Shown here piece by piece: positions 8,081 through 17,014 of a stretch of 57,420 bases of DNA. Below the pieces are notes generated by a model. It had not been told where the DNA came from and made no database searches. It worked only from the letters and a program-made list of their open reading frames with translations. Position 1 is the stretch's first letter, and each line of letters opens with the position of its first letter. Source of the stretch: Gammaproteobacteria bacterium (GTDB lineage: Bacteria; Pseudomonadota; Gammaproteobacteria; Pseudomonadales; Azotimanducaceae). Position numbers and translations under genes: made by a program. Location: the NCBI GenBank assembly GCA_026706665.1, contig JAPOYI010000046.1:1-57420 (forward strand), read 5' to 3'.

Positions 8081-8290
8081 TCAGAGTTCGCGGTCCGGCT
8101 CGCGCTCGAAACGCGGATCCATTCCGGCGAGGAATCCCCTCATCTCGCTGACCTGGCGCAGCGGGACGAGTTCTATACGGTCGCCGTAGGGGACAACCTG
8201 CAAGCGCTGGCCGGGCCGTATTCCAAGGGACTCGCGCACCGGTTTGGGTATGACTACCTGGAATTTCGAGGACACTTTCACTTGTTCCAT
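8081..8290 (-). CDS. AbrB/MazE-family antitoxin (VapB-like)
   Basis: 69 residues. The first 45 form a swapped-hairpin AbrB domain (VSSKFQVVIPKPVRESLGI, then GDRIELVPL), which binds DNA. The acidic, disordered-looking tail (GMDPRFEREPDREL) would block the PIN toxin. It is expected to autorepress its own operon; two perfect palindromes lie just upstream. Confidence 0.88.
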   Translation of the reverse strand: MEQVKVSSKFQVVIPKPVRESLGIRPGQRLQVVPYGDRIELVPLRQVSEMRGFLAGMDPRFEREPDREL

Positions 8291-8298
8291 GTTGCTTT

Positions 8299-8320
8299 TG
8301 ATCGATCAGGAAAACGTTTT
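8299..8320 (-). promoter_or_regulatory. Candidate operator: two adjacent palindromes upstream of the antitoxin
   Basis: TGATCGATCA (8299-8308) and AAAACGTTTT (8311-8320) are both perfect 10-bp palindromes, two bases apart and 9 bases before the antitoxin ATG. This suits cooperative binding by an AbrB-type dimer. No experimentally known site is implied. Confidence 0.45.
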
Positions 8321-8435
8321 ACGACTGTAGCACAGGTCATTGATCGGCAAACACCATTCCAAACTCTCGTACGTCCGTATGGACGGACGGCATTGCTGGG
8401 GTATGACCGTCAGTGCGTCGTACGGGACCGAAGGT

Positions 8436-9371
8436 TCACGCGCCCGCTGCCTCGTCCAGGAATGGCCTGACCGCTGCCAGGAAACCGGGCGTGTTCTGCG
8501 AATGCACGTTGTGCCCGCAGTCCGGCACGGTGACCAGGCGCGCGTCGGGCAGGGCGCCTATCAGTCGTTCGCCCGCCTCGGGTGTGAACACGTTGGAGTT
8601 TTCGCCGCGCACCACCAGGATCGGGCGGGTCAGCGCGCTTACCTCTTCGAGGCCGATCGCGGTGCGGGAATTGGCAGTACGGCGATGGTCGTTCTTGCTG
8701 ACGTACTTGCCGTCGGCACGCTGGAACATGTTGTACTTGACGGTTCGCTCGACGTGCTCTCGCTTGCGGTAGGGATCGTAGGCGACGACGTTGTCGACGA
8801 ACTGCTCGAGATTGTCGAACTCGCGGTTGTTGCGAATGAAATTGCGGATCGTCCTGCCGCCCGGCGCATTCATTTCTGGTCCGGAATCGACCAGGACGAG
8901 CGCGCTGGCGAAGTCGGGACACTTAAGCGCTGCGAGCAGGGCGACGCGACCGCCCATCGAATGGCCGACAATGATCGGCTGCACCAGTTTGCGGTCGCGG
9001 GCGAAGGCGATCGCGTCGTCTGCCATCGCGGTCGTCGAGTAGTCGAGTTCGCGGCTCCACTCCGAGTCGCCGTGGCCGCGTTGATCGAGCGCGAATACGC
9101 GGTAGGACGATGCCAGGGCGAGACTGACGAGATCCCACGAGTGGGAGGACTGGTTCGTTCCGTGCAGCAGCAGGATGGGCGGCCCACCGGGGTGTCCCCA
9201 TTCCGTGAAGTGGAACCGAAGCCGGCGCACGACGGTCTGCCGGGAGCGATAGGAGATGTCGCGGCTGTGCGCTACGCCTAAGTCCGCCGCGCTCTGGCAC
9301 AGGCTGCGGAACTCGTCTGTCCCGGTCATCTCGTGGGGCGAAAGATCCGCCGCGAATTCGTTCTGGTACAT
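8436..9371 (-). CDS. Alpha/beta-fold hydrolase
   Basis: 311 residues. An oxyanion segment LLLHGTNQSSHSW, nucleophile elbow GHSMGG (Ser), acid region in ILVVRGENSNVFTPE and catalytic His in VPDCGHNVHSQNT give a complete Ser-Asp/Glu-His hydrolase. The substrate is unknown. The start at 9371 overlaps the ccoP stop (TGATG), so it is translationally coupled to the cbb3 oxidase operon; the longer frame upstream is antisense-frame noise within ccoP. Confidence 0.85.
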   Translation of the reverse strand: MYQNEFAADLSPHEMTGTDEFRSLCQSAADLGVAHSRDISYRSRQTVVRRLRFHFTEWGHPGGPPILLLHGTNQSSHSWDLVSLALASSYRVFALDQRGHGDSEWSRELDYSTTAMADDAIAFARDRKLVQPIIVGHSMGGRVALLAALKCPDFASALVLVDSGPEMNAPGGRTIRNFIRNNREFDNLEQFVDNVVAYDPYRKREHVERTVKYNMFQRADGKYVSKNDHRRTANSRTAIGLEEVSALTRPILVVRGENSNVFTPEAGERLIGALPDARLVTVPDCGHNVHSQNTPGFLAAVRPFLDEAAGA

Positions 9372-10327
9372 CAGGTTGCGTGATCCGCATCGTCTGATCG
9401 GGGGTCCGGAAGTGTATCGCTTGCAGGTAGACCCTGCCGCGATCGGTCCGAGAGGCTGGTCAGCAGGGCTACGAGCAGCCTGATCTGCGTATCGTCGAGC
9501 CGCTCGCCGAACGCGGGCATCTGGCCGTTTCTTCCCACCGCGATGGAGTGCCGTATGGCGTCGATGTCGCGACCATAGAGATAGACGTCGTGGGTGAGGT
9601 TCGGTGCGCCGAGCAATGGGTTGCCGGTGCCGTCGGGACCGTGGCACGCCGCGCAGAACTGCAGCCAGGCCGTTCGGCCGGCGTGACCCTCCGCTGCGCC
9701 CCGCGACAGCGCGAGGGTGTAGTCAGCCAGTTGGTCGACGCCGTCTTCCCCAACCACCTGGAGCCAGCCGACCATGACGGCGTGGCGACCGTACCGAATC
9801 GAATGTTCGATCTGCTCGGCGCCACCGCCCCATTGCCATGTGTCGTCCGTCAGGTCGGGAAAGTAAGGGGTCAATCCCTTCGCATCGTAGCCGTGGCAGA
9901 CGGCACAGTTGCGATCGTAGACGCGCTGGGCGGAGGCCATCAGTGCACGATCCTGCGAAAGCTCCTCGATGTTCGCCTCGGCAACCAGCCGTCGCGCCCG
10001 TCCGAATTCGTTGTCGAAGGCTCCGATGCTGCGCTCGAGTTCGCCTCCCTGGGACCATCTCAAAGCGCCCGCGTGGCTGCCGAGGCCGGGATACAGCATG
10101 AGGTAGAGGACGGAGATGACGAGTGAGCCGAAGATGAGCCAGAACCACCAGATGGGTGCGGGGTGCTCGCCCTCGCGCAGTTCTCCGTCCCAGACCGGCG
10201 AATCCTGTTCGGCGTGCGTGTCGGCGGAAAAGTAGACGCTGTAGATCAGCCAGCCGAGGCCGGCCAGGCTGGCCACCGTCAGGGTGGCGATCCAACCCGT
10301 CCAGAAATCGCCGGGCAATTCAGCCAC
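9371..10327 (-). CDS. ccoP: cbb3-type cytochrome c oxidase diheme subunit CcoP
   Basis: About 318 residues: an N-terminal helix pair (FWTGWIATLTVASLAGLGWL and WWFWLIFGSLVISVLYLML), then two CxxCH heme c sites (CAVCH and CAACH) with downstream Met ligands. It passes electrons from soluble cytochrome c to CcoO/CcoN on the periplasmic face. Start chosen at GTG 10327: it has an AAGGGGA ribosome binding site and overlaps the ccoQ stop by 8 bases. ATGs at 10360 and 10378 lie deep inside ccoQ and lack good sites. The last gene of the operon, a hydrolase, overlaps its stop. Confidence 0.92.
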   Translation of the reverse strand: MAELPGDFWTGWIATLTVASLAGLGWLIYSVYFSADTHAEQDSPVWDGELREGEHPAPIWWFWLIFGSLVISVLYLMLYPGLGSHAGALRWSQGGELERSIGAFDNEFGRARRLVAEANIEELSQDRALMASAQRVYDRNCAVCHGYDAKGLTPYFPDLTDDTWQWGGGAEQIEHSIRYGRHAVMVGWLQVVGEDGVDQLADYTLALSRGAAEGHAGRTAWLQFCAACHGPDGTGNPLLGAPNLTHDVYLYGRDIDAIRHSIAVGRNGQMPAFGERLDDTQIRLLVALLTSLSDRSRQGLPASDTLPDPRSDDADHAT

Positions 10328-10502
10328 GGGTATCCCCTTGCGCAGAATCGCTGCCGGCATCGTGATCGGGGCTTTCATCCTCCAGGGGAATCCGTGCCGA
10401 TCGGTCGATGAATTCGTCCGTCGACCGGTAGAAGACCCAGGCCGCCAGGATGACCATGAACAGCATCACGAGCATGTCGCCGATGAAGATGAACCAGGTC
10501 AT
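10320..10502 (-). CDS. ccoQ: cbb3 oxidase small subunit CcoQ
   Basis: 60 residues: a single membrane helix (FIFIGDMLVMLFMVILAAWV) followed by a short charged cytoplasmic tail, as in CcoQ, which stabilises the oxidase complex. The ATG overlaps the ccoO stop (ATGA). Position between ccoO and ccoP is canonical. Confidence 0.85.
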   Translation of the reverse strand: MTWFIFIGDMLVMLFMVILAAWVFYRSTDEFIDRSARIPLEDESPDHDAGSDSAQGDTRG

Positions 10503-11122
10503 GGGGTCCCTCCCGGCGCGACGCCGAGTACCTGCAGGTAGGCGACGAGTGCGTCGACTTCCATCATTCCCGCGAGCGCCTCGGGTGCGCCTGCGATCTG
10601 CTCTTCGGTGTAGGGGTGCCCCAGCAGCTTCAATGCCCGCATCTTGGCCTGTATGTCACCGGCGGCACCGGCCGGTCTTTCGCCCAGCCACGGGTAGGCC
10701 GGCATGATGGAATTCGGGACAACGCTGCGCGGGTCGAGCAGGTGAAGCCGATGCCAGAGGTCGGTGTAGCGGCCGCCCACGCGATGCAGGTCCGGCCCGG
10801 TGCGCTTCGAACCCCACAGGAACGGCCGGTCGTAGGCGGACTCGCCGGCCCGGGAGTACGGTCCGTAGCGCTTGATCTCCGCCAGCAAGGGCCGCACCTG
10901 CTGCGAATGACAGGTGCTGCAGCCCTCGCGGATGTAGATGTCGCGGCCGGTCAATTCCAACGGGCCGTAGGGCGCCCTGCCGACATCTGGTGCCACCAGA
11001 GATTCTTGCATTACGCTCGGCAGGACCTGCACCAGGCCGCCGATGGCCGAAACGAACAGGATCCCGAAAATGAGCAGGCCCGCATTCTCTTCCAGCTTCC
11101 TGTGAAGACCGACCGCGTTCAT
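10499..11122 (-). CDS. ccoO: cbb3 oxidase monoheme cytochrome c subunit CcoO
   Basis: 207 residues. One N-terminal membrane anchor (GLLIFGILFVSAIGGLVQV), then GRDIYIREGCSTCHSQQVR with the heme-binding CSTCH, and a distal Met ligand in NSIMPAYPWL. It shuttles electrons from CcoP to the CcoN active site. The ATG at 11122 overlaps the ccoN stop. The longer frame upstream is within ccoN and is not real. Confidence 0.95.
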   Translation of the reverse strand: MNAVGLHRKLEENAGLLIFGILFVSAIGGLVQVLPSVMQESLVAPDVGRAPYGPLELTGRDIYIREGCSTCHSQQVRPLLAEIKRYGPYSRAGESAYDRPFLWGSKRTGPDLHRVGGRYTDLWHRLHLLDPRSVVPNSIMPAYPWLGERPAGAAGDIQAKMRALKLLGHPYTEEQIAGAPEALAGMMEVDALVAYLQVLGVAPGGTP

Positions 11123-12576
11123 GGTTGTGACGCGGCATCGGGTGCGGGAGGGAAGGCTGGCACGGTGCGCCGTCCCCTGATGGTCATGAACAGGTTGTAA
11201 GCGAGCAACGCTGCCCCGGCGAGGAAAACGATCCCGGCCACGAGCCGTAACGCGTAGTAGGGCGCCATGCTGGCCATGATGTCCTTGAAGCTGAAACTCA
11301 GTTCGCCGATCTCGTCGAGGCTGAGCCACAACAGGCCCTGGGAGACACCGGCGCCCCACATGGCCAGCACGTAGAGCATGGTGCCCGCCAACGCGAGCCA
11401 GAAGTGCACATTGGCGAGCCTGACGCTGTAGAGCGCCGTACCCATGAGACGCGGCACCAGGAAGTAGAACGTCCCGAAAGTGATCATGGCGTTCCAGCCG
11501 AGCGCGCCGGAATGCACGTGGCCGACGGTCCAATCCGTGAAATGGCTGACCACGTTGACGCTCTTGATGGACATCATCGGACCCTCGAACGTCGCGAGTC
11601 CGTAGAAGGCGAGGGACAGCACGATGAATTTCAGTGCCGGGTCGACCCGTAGCTTTCGCCAGGCGCCGGCCACCGTCATGATGCCGTTGACCATGGTCGC
11701 CCAGGACGGCGCCAGCAGGATGAGGCTCATCACCATGCCCAGCCCCTGCACCCACTCGGGTATCGCGCTGTAGTGCAGGTGGTGCGGCCCGGCCCAGATG
11801 TAGCTATAGGTGAACGCCCAGAAGGCGATGATCGACAGCCGGTAGCTCCAGATGGGCCGGCCGGCGTGCTTCGGCAGGAAATAGTAGAGCATCCCGAGAA
11901 ACCCGCCTGTCAGCAGAAAACCGACCGCGTTATGGCCGTACCACCATTGCACGATGGCGTCCTGGGCGCCTGCGAACAGCGAGTAGGACTTCGAGATCGA
12001 CACGGGTATGGCCAGGCTGTTGACGATATGCAGCATGGCGATGACGATGATGAGCGCGCCATAGAACCAGTTGGACACGTAGATCGGCTTGATCCGGCGC
12101 CTGGCGATGGTGCCGAAGAAGACGATGGCGAAACACACCCAGACCACGGCGATGGCGATGTCGAAGGGCCATTCCAGTTCGGCGTACTCCTTGCCGCCGG
12201 TCCATCCCGCGAGGAGCGATATCCCGCCCCCTAGGACGCCGATCTGCCAGGCGAAACAGCAGAACCAGGCGAGTCCCGGAGCGAACAGCGGCACATGGCA
12301 CGTGCGCTGCACGCTGTAGAACGCGGTGCCCATCAGCGCCGAGACGCCGAAGCCGAAGATCACCGCGTTGGTATGCAGCGATCGCAGACGACCGAAGGAC
12401 AGCCATTCCTGGCCGAAGTCGAGATTCGGCCACACGAGTTCCGCCGCGATGTGGACGCCGGCCGCCATGCCGAGGAGAGACCAGATGATGGAGAAGACGA
12501 CCAGCGCCGTAACTACCCTGTCTCGATAGGATTCCCGGGAGGGGCCCGCGGGCGTCACGTTCGAAGCGGTCGCCAC
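11119..12576 (-). CDS. ccoN: cbb3-type cytochrome c oxidase catalytic subunit CcoN
   Basis: 485 residues, twelve predicted helices. Diagnostic cbb3 signatures are present: WWYGHNAVGFLLTGG (CuB His), AGPHHLHYSAIP (CuB His pair region) and GHVHSGALGWN (heme b3 and b ligands). It reduces oxygen with high affinity in the inner membrane. Start: GTG at 12576, two bases after the upstream stop; a GTG at 12615 would overlap the Yip1-family gene by 37 bases. The assembly genes ccoGHIS are not in the window. Confidence 0.95.
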   Translation of the reverse strand: MATASNVTPAGPSRESYRDRVVTALVVFSIIWSLLGMAAGVHIAAELVWPNLDFGQEWLSFGRLRSLHTNAVIFGFGVSALMGTAFYSVQRTCHVPLFAPGLAWFCCFAWQIGVLGGGISLLAGWTGGKEYAELEWPFDIAIAVVWVCFAIVFFGTIARRRIKPIYVSNWFYGALIIVIAMLHIVNSLAIPVSISKSYSLFAGAQDAIVQWWYGHNAVGFLLTGGFLGMLYYFLPKHAGRPIWSYRLSIIAFWAFTYSYIWAGPHHLHYSAIPEWVQGLGMVMSLILLAPSWATMVNGIMTVAGAWRKLRVDPALKFIVLSLAFYGLATFEGPMMSIKSVNVVSHFTDWTVGHVHSGALGWNAMITFGTFYFLVPRLMGTALYSVRLANVHFWLALAGTMLYVLAMWGAGVSQGLLWLSLDEIGELSFSFKDIMASMAPYYALRLVAGIVFLAGAALLAYNLFMTIRGRRTVPAFPPAPDAASQP

Positions 12577-12578
12577 GC

Positions 12579-13175
12579 TCAGACGCCTATCGAAGGGCCG
12601 ATGCCGCTCGCCCACAACGCGACGGTCAGGCCGAGCAGGGTCACCGCGCCGACCAGCAGGTACGCGACGAGCGAAGACGCCATCAGCATGCCTCGCTCGG
12701 GACCGGTCCCGAGCGCGATGGGAAGCCCCTTGTACAACAGGTAGATGCTCCAGATCAGCGCCGGGATGAGCACCAGGAGGTTGACGAATACGTGCGGGAA
12801 CAGGTGAAGGACACTTCCCGCTACCAGGGGCGTGGCGACGACGCCGACCAGCGCGAGGTGGGTGCCCAACGCATCGCTCGCGCCGTAGGTCGGCGCCATC
12901 CAGCGCCCGACGAACGCCGTGCTGACAAGGCCGAACAGCAACGCGAAGAAGTACGCGATGCTGATCTGCGTCAGTACATCGCCTGACAGGTAGAGAGGTT
13001 GCGCCGCGCCGAGCCGCCAGCCAAAAGCGGATGCGCCGATGAAGGCGAACACCGGTGGCGCGAGGGCCAGCCAGACGATCTGTTTGAAGAACACCGCGAG
13101 CGGGTCGGTTTCCGACCGGGCAAGCGCTTCAAACGCTTCGGTTGGCCTGCGAATGATCGTGAGTATCGACGGCAA
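12579..13175 (-). CDS. Yip1-family integral membrane protein
   Basis: About 199 residues with five or six hydrophobic helices and the Yip1 beginning SILTIIRRPTEAFEAL, where an amphipathic stretch precedes the first helix. The function of bacterial Yip1 members is unknown. No ATG is available; TTG at 13175 fits the family start best, and the upstream frame up to 13361 looks like noise. It ends 2 bases before the ccoN GTG, so it is the first gene of the cbb3 operon; a role in oxidase assembly or placement is only a guess from context. Confidence 0.7.
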   Translation of the reverse strand: MPSILTIIRRPTEAFEALARSETDPLAVFFKQIVWLALAPPVFAFIGASAFGWRLGAAQPLYLSGDVLTQISIAYFFALLFGLVSTAFVGRWMAPTYGASDALGTHLALVGVVATPLVAGSVLHLFPHVFVNLLVLIPALIWSIYLLYKGLPIALGTGPERGMLMASSLVAYLLVGAVTLLGLTVALWASGIGPSIGV

Positions 13176-13290
13176 TTCTGGTAACGGTGGCGCGCGGTGA
13201 ATCCGGCCGGAATCATACCGCGCTCGAATGGGCGGCCCTGCCTCGGCAACTTCGGGAAGCCGCCCCGATGGGAGGGCGGCATCAGGCCGT

Positions 13291-14199
13291 TCAGTCCTTG
13301 CCGGGGTCCTCGTTCGCAGTTGGGCGCGCCACCATTGCTTCCACACGGGCAAGCAGTTCATCGACCGCCTCGGCCTGCGACAGCAGCAACCACTCGCCGA
13401 TCGTCAAGAAATCCTCGGGTTCGGTCACGCCGCGCAGCAATGCCGCGAGACGGTCGGCTGTCGTCGTGCCGAACTTCGCCGCCGCTTGACGGGTCAGGAT
13501 GTCCTTTTGGGCCCGTTGTTCGGCTGCGCCAGCTCTCCGTTCGGCGGCGTCGGCTCGCGCCTCGGCGATGCGGCGACTGGCGCCTTCCTCCTCCGGTGTA
13601 GGCAAGTCGCACCCGGTCGCGGGGTCGTAGAGCCGCAGTTCGGTACCCTTGAGCCACAGGCCCAGGCCGAGCGATTCGCTACGCAACCCCCGCTCGCCGT
13701 TGGGAAGCGCGACCTCTCGCATCTTTCGGTAGCGCCTGCCGTGCAGTTCAAGACCCTGTAGCGGCGGCGTCAGCCACTCGCCGCGCGGATCGTACAGGAA
13801 GTACTCGCCCACGCCCCACTGTGCGTATCGCCGACGCTTGGTGCGCTCGTCCTCGCGCCGCGTGGAGGCGGAAGTGATCTCCAGCACGAATGACGGCGGC
13901 TTTTCTTCCCAGATCTTGTACAGGTCGCGCTCGCCGCGCCTGACGCCGAAAGCCACGAAGATGTCGGGCGAGAGGTGCCTGCGCGGGTTGCCCGGCTCGT
14001 CGAATACCAGCAGATTGGATCCCACGTAGACATCGTCGCGCCCGGCGAGGTGCTTTCGGATGCCGTAAGCCGCGCCTGCCAGGCGCATGAAATGGCGTTC
14101 GGTTTCGGCCACCGGCTTGCCGTCCGAAGTGGGGTAGTGAACGACGTCCGGTTCTATCGCAAGCGTTTCGCTCAAGTACTTGTCCCTGACCTGCGGCAC
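13291..14199 (-). CDS. Uma2-family endonuclease-like protein
   Basis: About 302 residues. The restriction-endonuclease-like Uma2 (DUF820) core shows LSPDIFVAFGVRRGE (metal-binding Asp), PSFVLEITSAST (E-x-T instead of E-x-K, common in this group) and the strand pattern YAQWGVGEYFLYDP. A heptad-rich Ala/Glu/Arg segment around residues 215-250 looks like a coiled coil. Start GTG at 14199 (VPQVRDKYLS), because the frame further upstream is low-complexity and unlike the family. These genes are often scattered as selfish or defence-associated genes; the biological role is unknown. Confidence 0.8.
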   Translation of the reverse strand: MPQVRDKYLSETLAIEPDVVHYPTSDGKPVAETERHFMRLAGAAYGIRKHLAGRDDVYVGSNLLVFDEPGNPRRHLSPDIFVAFGVRRGERDLYKIWEEKPPSFVLEITSASTRREDERTKRRRYAQWGVGEYFLYDPRGEWLTPPLQGLELHGRRYRKMREVALPNGERGLRSESLGLGLWLKGTELRLYDPATGCDLPTPEEEGASRRIAEARADAAERRAGAAEQRAQKDILTRQAAAKFGTTTADRLAALLRGVTEPEDFLTIGEWLLLSQAEAVDELLARVEAMVARPTANEDPGKD

Positions 14200-14516
14200 G
14201 CCGTGATTTGCGGGCCGTGCGGGGAAGTTAACACAGGATTTCGGGCCGTCCCAAACCCGTTCGTTTCGCGCGCGTGGTGTGCCATGGTCCGCCTCCGGCA
14301 ATACCGTTTCTGTCGGTTTGATTGTCCCCGATCGGTCGGCCTGGTCACGACAGCCAAAGCGGTTGATCGATGTGGGCCGTGCGCTCTTGGCCGCGTAGGT
14401 CTCTGCCACGCGACCGAGTGGGAGATCGCTGTCTCGCGCCTGGATCGGAAAAGCAGGTCCCGCACCAGGCCGGGTGCGGTGTAATCTGGCGCGGTGGATT
14501 GAAGGGAGGTCCGGCG
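14200..14516. other. Divergent intergenic region, Uma2 / PQQ dehydrogenase
   Basis: No gene is supported. A strong ribosome binding site (AGGGAGGT at about 14502-14509) precedes the dehydrogenase ATG. TGTAATCT near 14479-14486 is a possible weak -10. Nothing else is recognised. Confidence 0.4.
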
Positions 14517-16733
14517 ATGCGACGGATGAAGATGGTCGTGGTTGCGGCGGTAGCGGCTGCTGCGCTCGCCGGTTGTGGCCGGGCGCCCGAACCCACCCTG
14601 GCCGAGGTGATCCGCGCAGCCACGGCCACGGTGGGGGCCGACCGGATCGTGGCCGCGGACGCCGAGCCCGGCAACTGGCTCGCGCACGGCCGTACCTACG
14701 ATGAACAGCGCCACAGCCCGCTGGTCGGAATTAACGACGGGAACGTGGGTGACCTCGGACTCGCGTGGTACTGGGACACGGGAGATTCCCGGGGCCTGGA
14801 AGCGACCCCCATCGTCGTCGATGGCGTCATGTTCTCCACCGGCACCTGGAGCAGGGTGTACGCCAACGATGGCCGGACCGGCGAACTGATCTGGCGATAC
14901 GACCCGCAAGTGCCGAAGGAGTGGGGCAAGTTCGCCTGCTGCGATGTGGTGAACCGGGGCGTCGCCGTGTGGAAGGGCCGTGTCTTCGTCGGGACGCTCG
15001 ACGGTCGATTGGTGGCCCTGGACGCCGGCACGGGAGAAGTGATCTGGGAGGTCCTCACCATCGATCGAGACTGGCCGTATACGATCACGGGGGCGCCGAG
15101 GGTCGTCAATGACCTGGTCGTCATCGGCAATGGCGGCGGCGAATACGGAGTGCGTGGCTACGTCACCGCCTACAACTGGGAGACGGGGGACGAGCGGTGG
15201 CGATTCTGGACAGTGCCTGGAGATCCGTCGAAGCCGTTCGAGAATCCGGCCATGGAACTGGCGGCGCCGACGTGGAACGGCGAGTGGTGGAAGGCCGGCG
15301 GTGGCGGCACGGTCTGGGATTCGATGGCGTTCGACCCCGACCTCAATCTGCTCTACATCGGCGTTGGCAACGGCACCCCGTGGAACCGGGACCTCCGCAG
15401 TCCGGGCGGCGGCGACAACCTGTATCTCGCTTCCATCGTCGCGCTCGATCCGGACGACGGTTCCATGGTATGGCACTACCAGACGACGCCGGGCGAGACC
15501 TGGGACTTCACGGCGACACAGCACATGATCCTGGCCGACGTCGAGATCGGCGGCGAGTTGCGCAAGGTCATCATGCAGGCGCCGAAGAACGGCTTCTTCT
15601 ACGTGCTCGACCGCACCGACGGCGCGTTCATCTCCGCAGAGCCGTACGTGCCGGTGAACTGGGCCAGCCACGTCGATCCGGCGACCGGCAGGCCGGTGGA
15701 GATCCCCGGTGCCCGCTACGCCGACAGCGTGCAGCTCATCGCCCCGTCGCCGCACGGCGGTCACAACTGGCACCCGATGGCTTACAACCCGGACACCGGC
15801 TACGTATATGTCCCGGCCCTGGACATGGTCTTTCCTTACGGGCAGGCCCCGGATTTCGAATACAAGCCGGGGGAGTTCAATACCGGCATCGACATCGTGC
15901 CGCTGCTTCCGCCGAAGACGGTGGACGGCCAGGTGGAGGTATTGCGGAGCATGAAGGGCCACCTGGCCGCGTGGGACCCGGTGGCGCGGCGCGAGGTCTG
16001 GCGGGTACAGCATCCCACCACGTGGAACGGCGGCCTGCTGTCCACGGCGGGCAACCTCGTCTTCCAGGGCCGCTCCGACGGCTACTTCGCCGCCTACGGC
16101 GCGGACTCCGGCGCCTTGCTGTGGGAGACCCCGGTGCACATGGGAATCATCGCGGCCCCGGTCACCTATACCGTCGACGGCGAGCAGTACGTCGCGGTAG
16201 TCGCGGGGTGGGGCGGCTCCTTCACCGTGTTTTCCGGGGTGCCCCGGCACAAGGGCAACGTGCTGACCGAGGGGCGCATCCTGGCGTTCAAGCTGGGCGG
16301 AAGATCCGAGTTGCCTGAACCTGCCGTGACCCATGTGAACATCCCGGAACCTCCCGACATCGAGGTCGCGCCGGAGGTGGTCGCCCGGGGCGAACTCCTC
16401 TATCACACGTGGTGTTCAGGCTGCCACGGCTCGGGCGTGACGTCCGGCAGCAACCTGCCGGACCTGAAGTACCTGTCCGCCGCCGCCCACGAGAGTTGGG
16501 AGGCGATCGTGCGCGGGGGCGCCTATGCAACCGCTGGAATGCCGGGCTTCGACCACGTGTTGAGCGAAGCGGATTCGGGGGCCGTGCACGCGTACGTGGT
16601 AAACCAGACCCGGGCCGCCATCGCGTTCTGCGAGTCCGAATATCCGGATGTCTACCCGGAACTGTTCGGAACGGCGTGCACGAAACGGGTTGTCGCGTCG
16701 GAGGCGGTTCCGAACGCCACTACCGATCGCTGA
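14517..16733 (+). CDS. Quinohemoprotein (PQQ plus cytochrome c) alcohol-type dehydrogenase, lipoprotein
   Basis: 738 residues. Signal peptide with lipobox LAGC (C20). Eight-bladed propeller with tryptophan-docking-type repeats, the vicinal disulfide C141-C142 over PQQ, and catalytic D330 in TPGETWDFTATQ. Residue +2 from that Asp is Thr, whereas lanthanide enzymes carry Asp there, so a calcium cofactor is predicted. The C-terminal cytochrome domain has CSGCH (633-637) and a likely Met ligand M675. It would oxidise an alcohol or aldehyde on the periplasmic side and pass electrons to cytochrome c. Lipid anchoring, instead of a soluble periplasmic form, is notable. PQQ biosynthesis genes are not in the window. 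Confidence 0.92.
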   Translation: MRRMKMVVVAAVAAAALAGCGRAPEPTLAEVIRAATATVGADRIVAADAEPGNWLAHGRTYDEQRHSPLVGINDGNVGDLGLAWYWDTGDSRGLEATPIVVDGVMFSTGTWSRVYANDGRTGELIWRYDPQVPKEWGKFACCDVVNRGVAVWKGRVFVGTLDGRLVALDAGTGEVIWEVLTIDRDWPYTITGAPRVVNDLVVIGNGGGEYGVRGYVTAYNWETGDERWRFWTVPGDPSKPFENPAMELAAPTWNGEWWKAGGGGTVWDSMAFDPDLNLLYIGVGNGTPWNRDLRSPGGGDNLYLASIVALDPDDGSMVWHYQTTPGETWDFTATQHMILADVEIGGELRKVIMQAPKNGFFYVLDRTDGAFISAEPYVPVNWASHVDPATGRPVEIPGARYADSVQLIAPSPHGGHNWHPMAYNPDTGYVYVPALDMVFPYGQAPDFEYKPGEFNTGIDIVPLLPPKTVDGQVEVLRSMKGHLAAWDPVARREVWRVQHPTTWNGGLLSTAGNLVFQGRSDGYFAAYGADSGALLWETPVHMGIIAAPVTYTVDGEQYVAVVAGWGGSFTVFSGVPRHKGNVLTEGRILAFKLGGRSELPEPAVTHVNIPEPPDIEVAPEVVARGELLYHTWCSGCHGSGVTSGSNLPDLKYLSAAAHESWEAIVRGGAYATAGMPGFDHVLSEADSGAVHAYVVNQTRAAIAFCESEYPDVYPELFGTACTKRVVASEAVPNATTDR

Positions 16734-16967
16734 GGCGGTTAGGCGATATTCTGGGGCGAATCGTGTTAGATGCGCGGCACGAAAGCGGCGCGACACCGAG
16801 AGCAAGACTTGCGAAACGAGGGAGTGTTAAGCGGCAACCTGTAGCCAGGATCGCCGAGAAACGCGGATCCAGCGGTGATAGCGGGTAATGACATCGAATT
16901 GATAGCCGTGGACGACGAACAGTCGACGACCCCCGCCACTGGTTTCATGCTCCGCACGATCCATGAT

Positions 16968-17004
16968 GTTGTTTACAACAATCATAATCAGGTCTAAAGT
17001 AGAC
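16968..17004 (+). promoter_or_regulatory. hipBA promoter with two inverted repeats
   Basis: GTTGT-TT-ACAAC (16968-16979) and GTCTA-AAG-TAGAC (16992-17004) are perfect inverted repeats. A -35 TTTACA (16972-16977) and a -10 TAAAGT (16995-17000) with 17-bp spacing fall inside them, so repressor binding would cover both promoter elements. The predicted start is close to the hipB ATG (17015) and no ribosome binding site is visible, so the message may be almost leaderless. Confidence 0.5.
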
Positions 17005-17014
17005 TATAAATATC

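Noticed and set aside
8372-8385. CGTCC-GTAT-GGACG hairpin as terminator of the hydrolase or antitoxin genes.
   Set aside because: It lies at the 5' side of the antitoxin gene and after the hydrolase stop on the minus strand, with no T-run; function unclear.
15500-15520. Lanthanide-dependent PQQ enzyme.
   Set aside because: The residue two positions after the catalytic Asp is Thr, not Asp.
16766-16957. Minus-strand frame upstream of hipB.
   Set aside because: No family signature or ribosome binding site; the 280-base gap holds only the hipBA promoter region.
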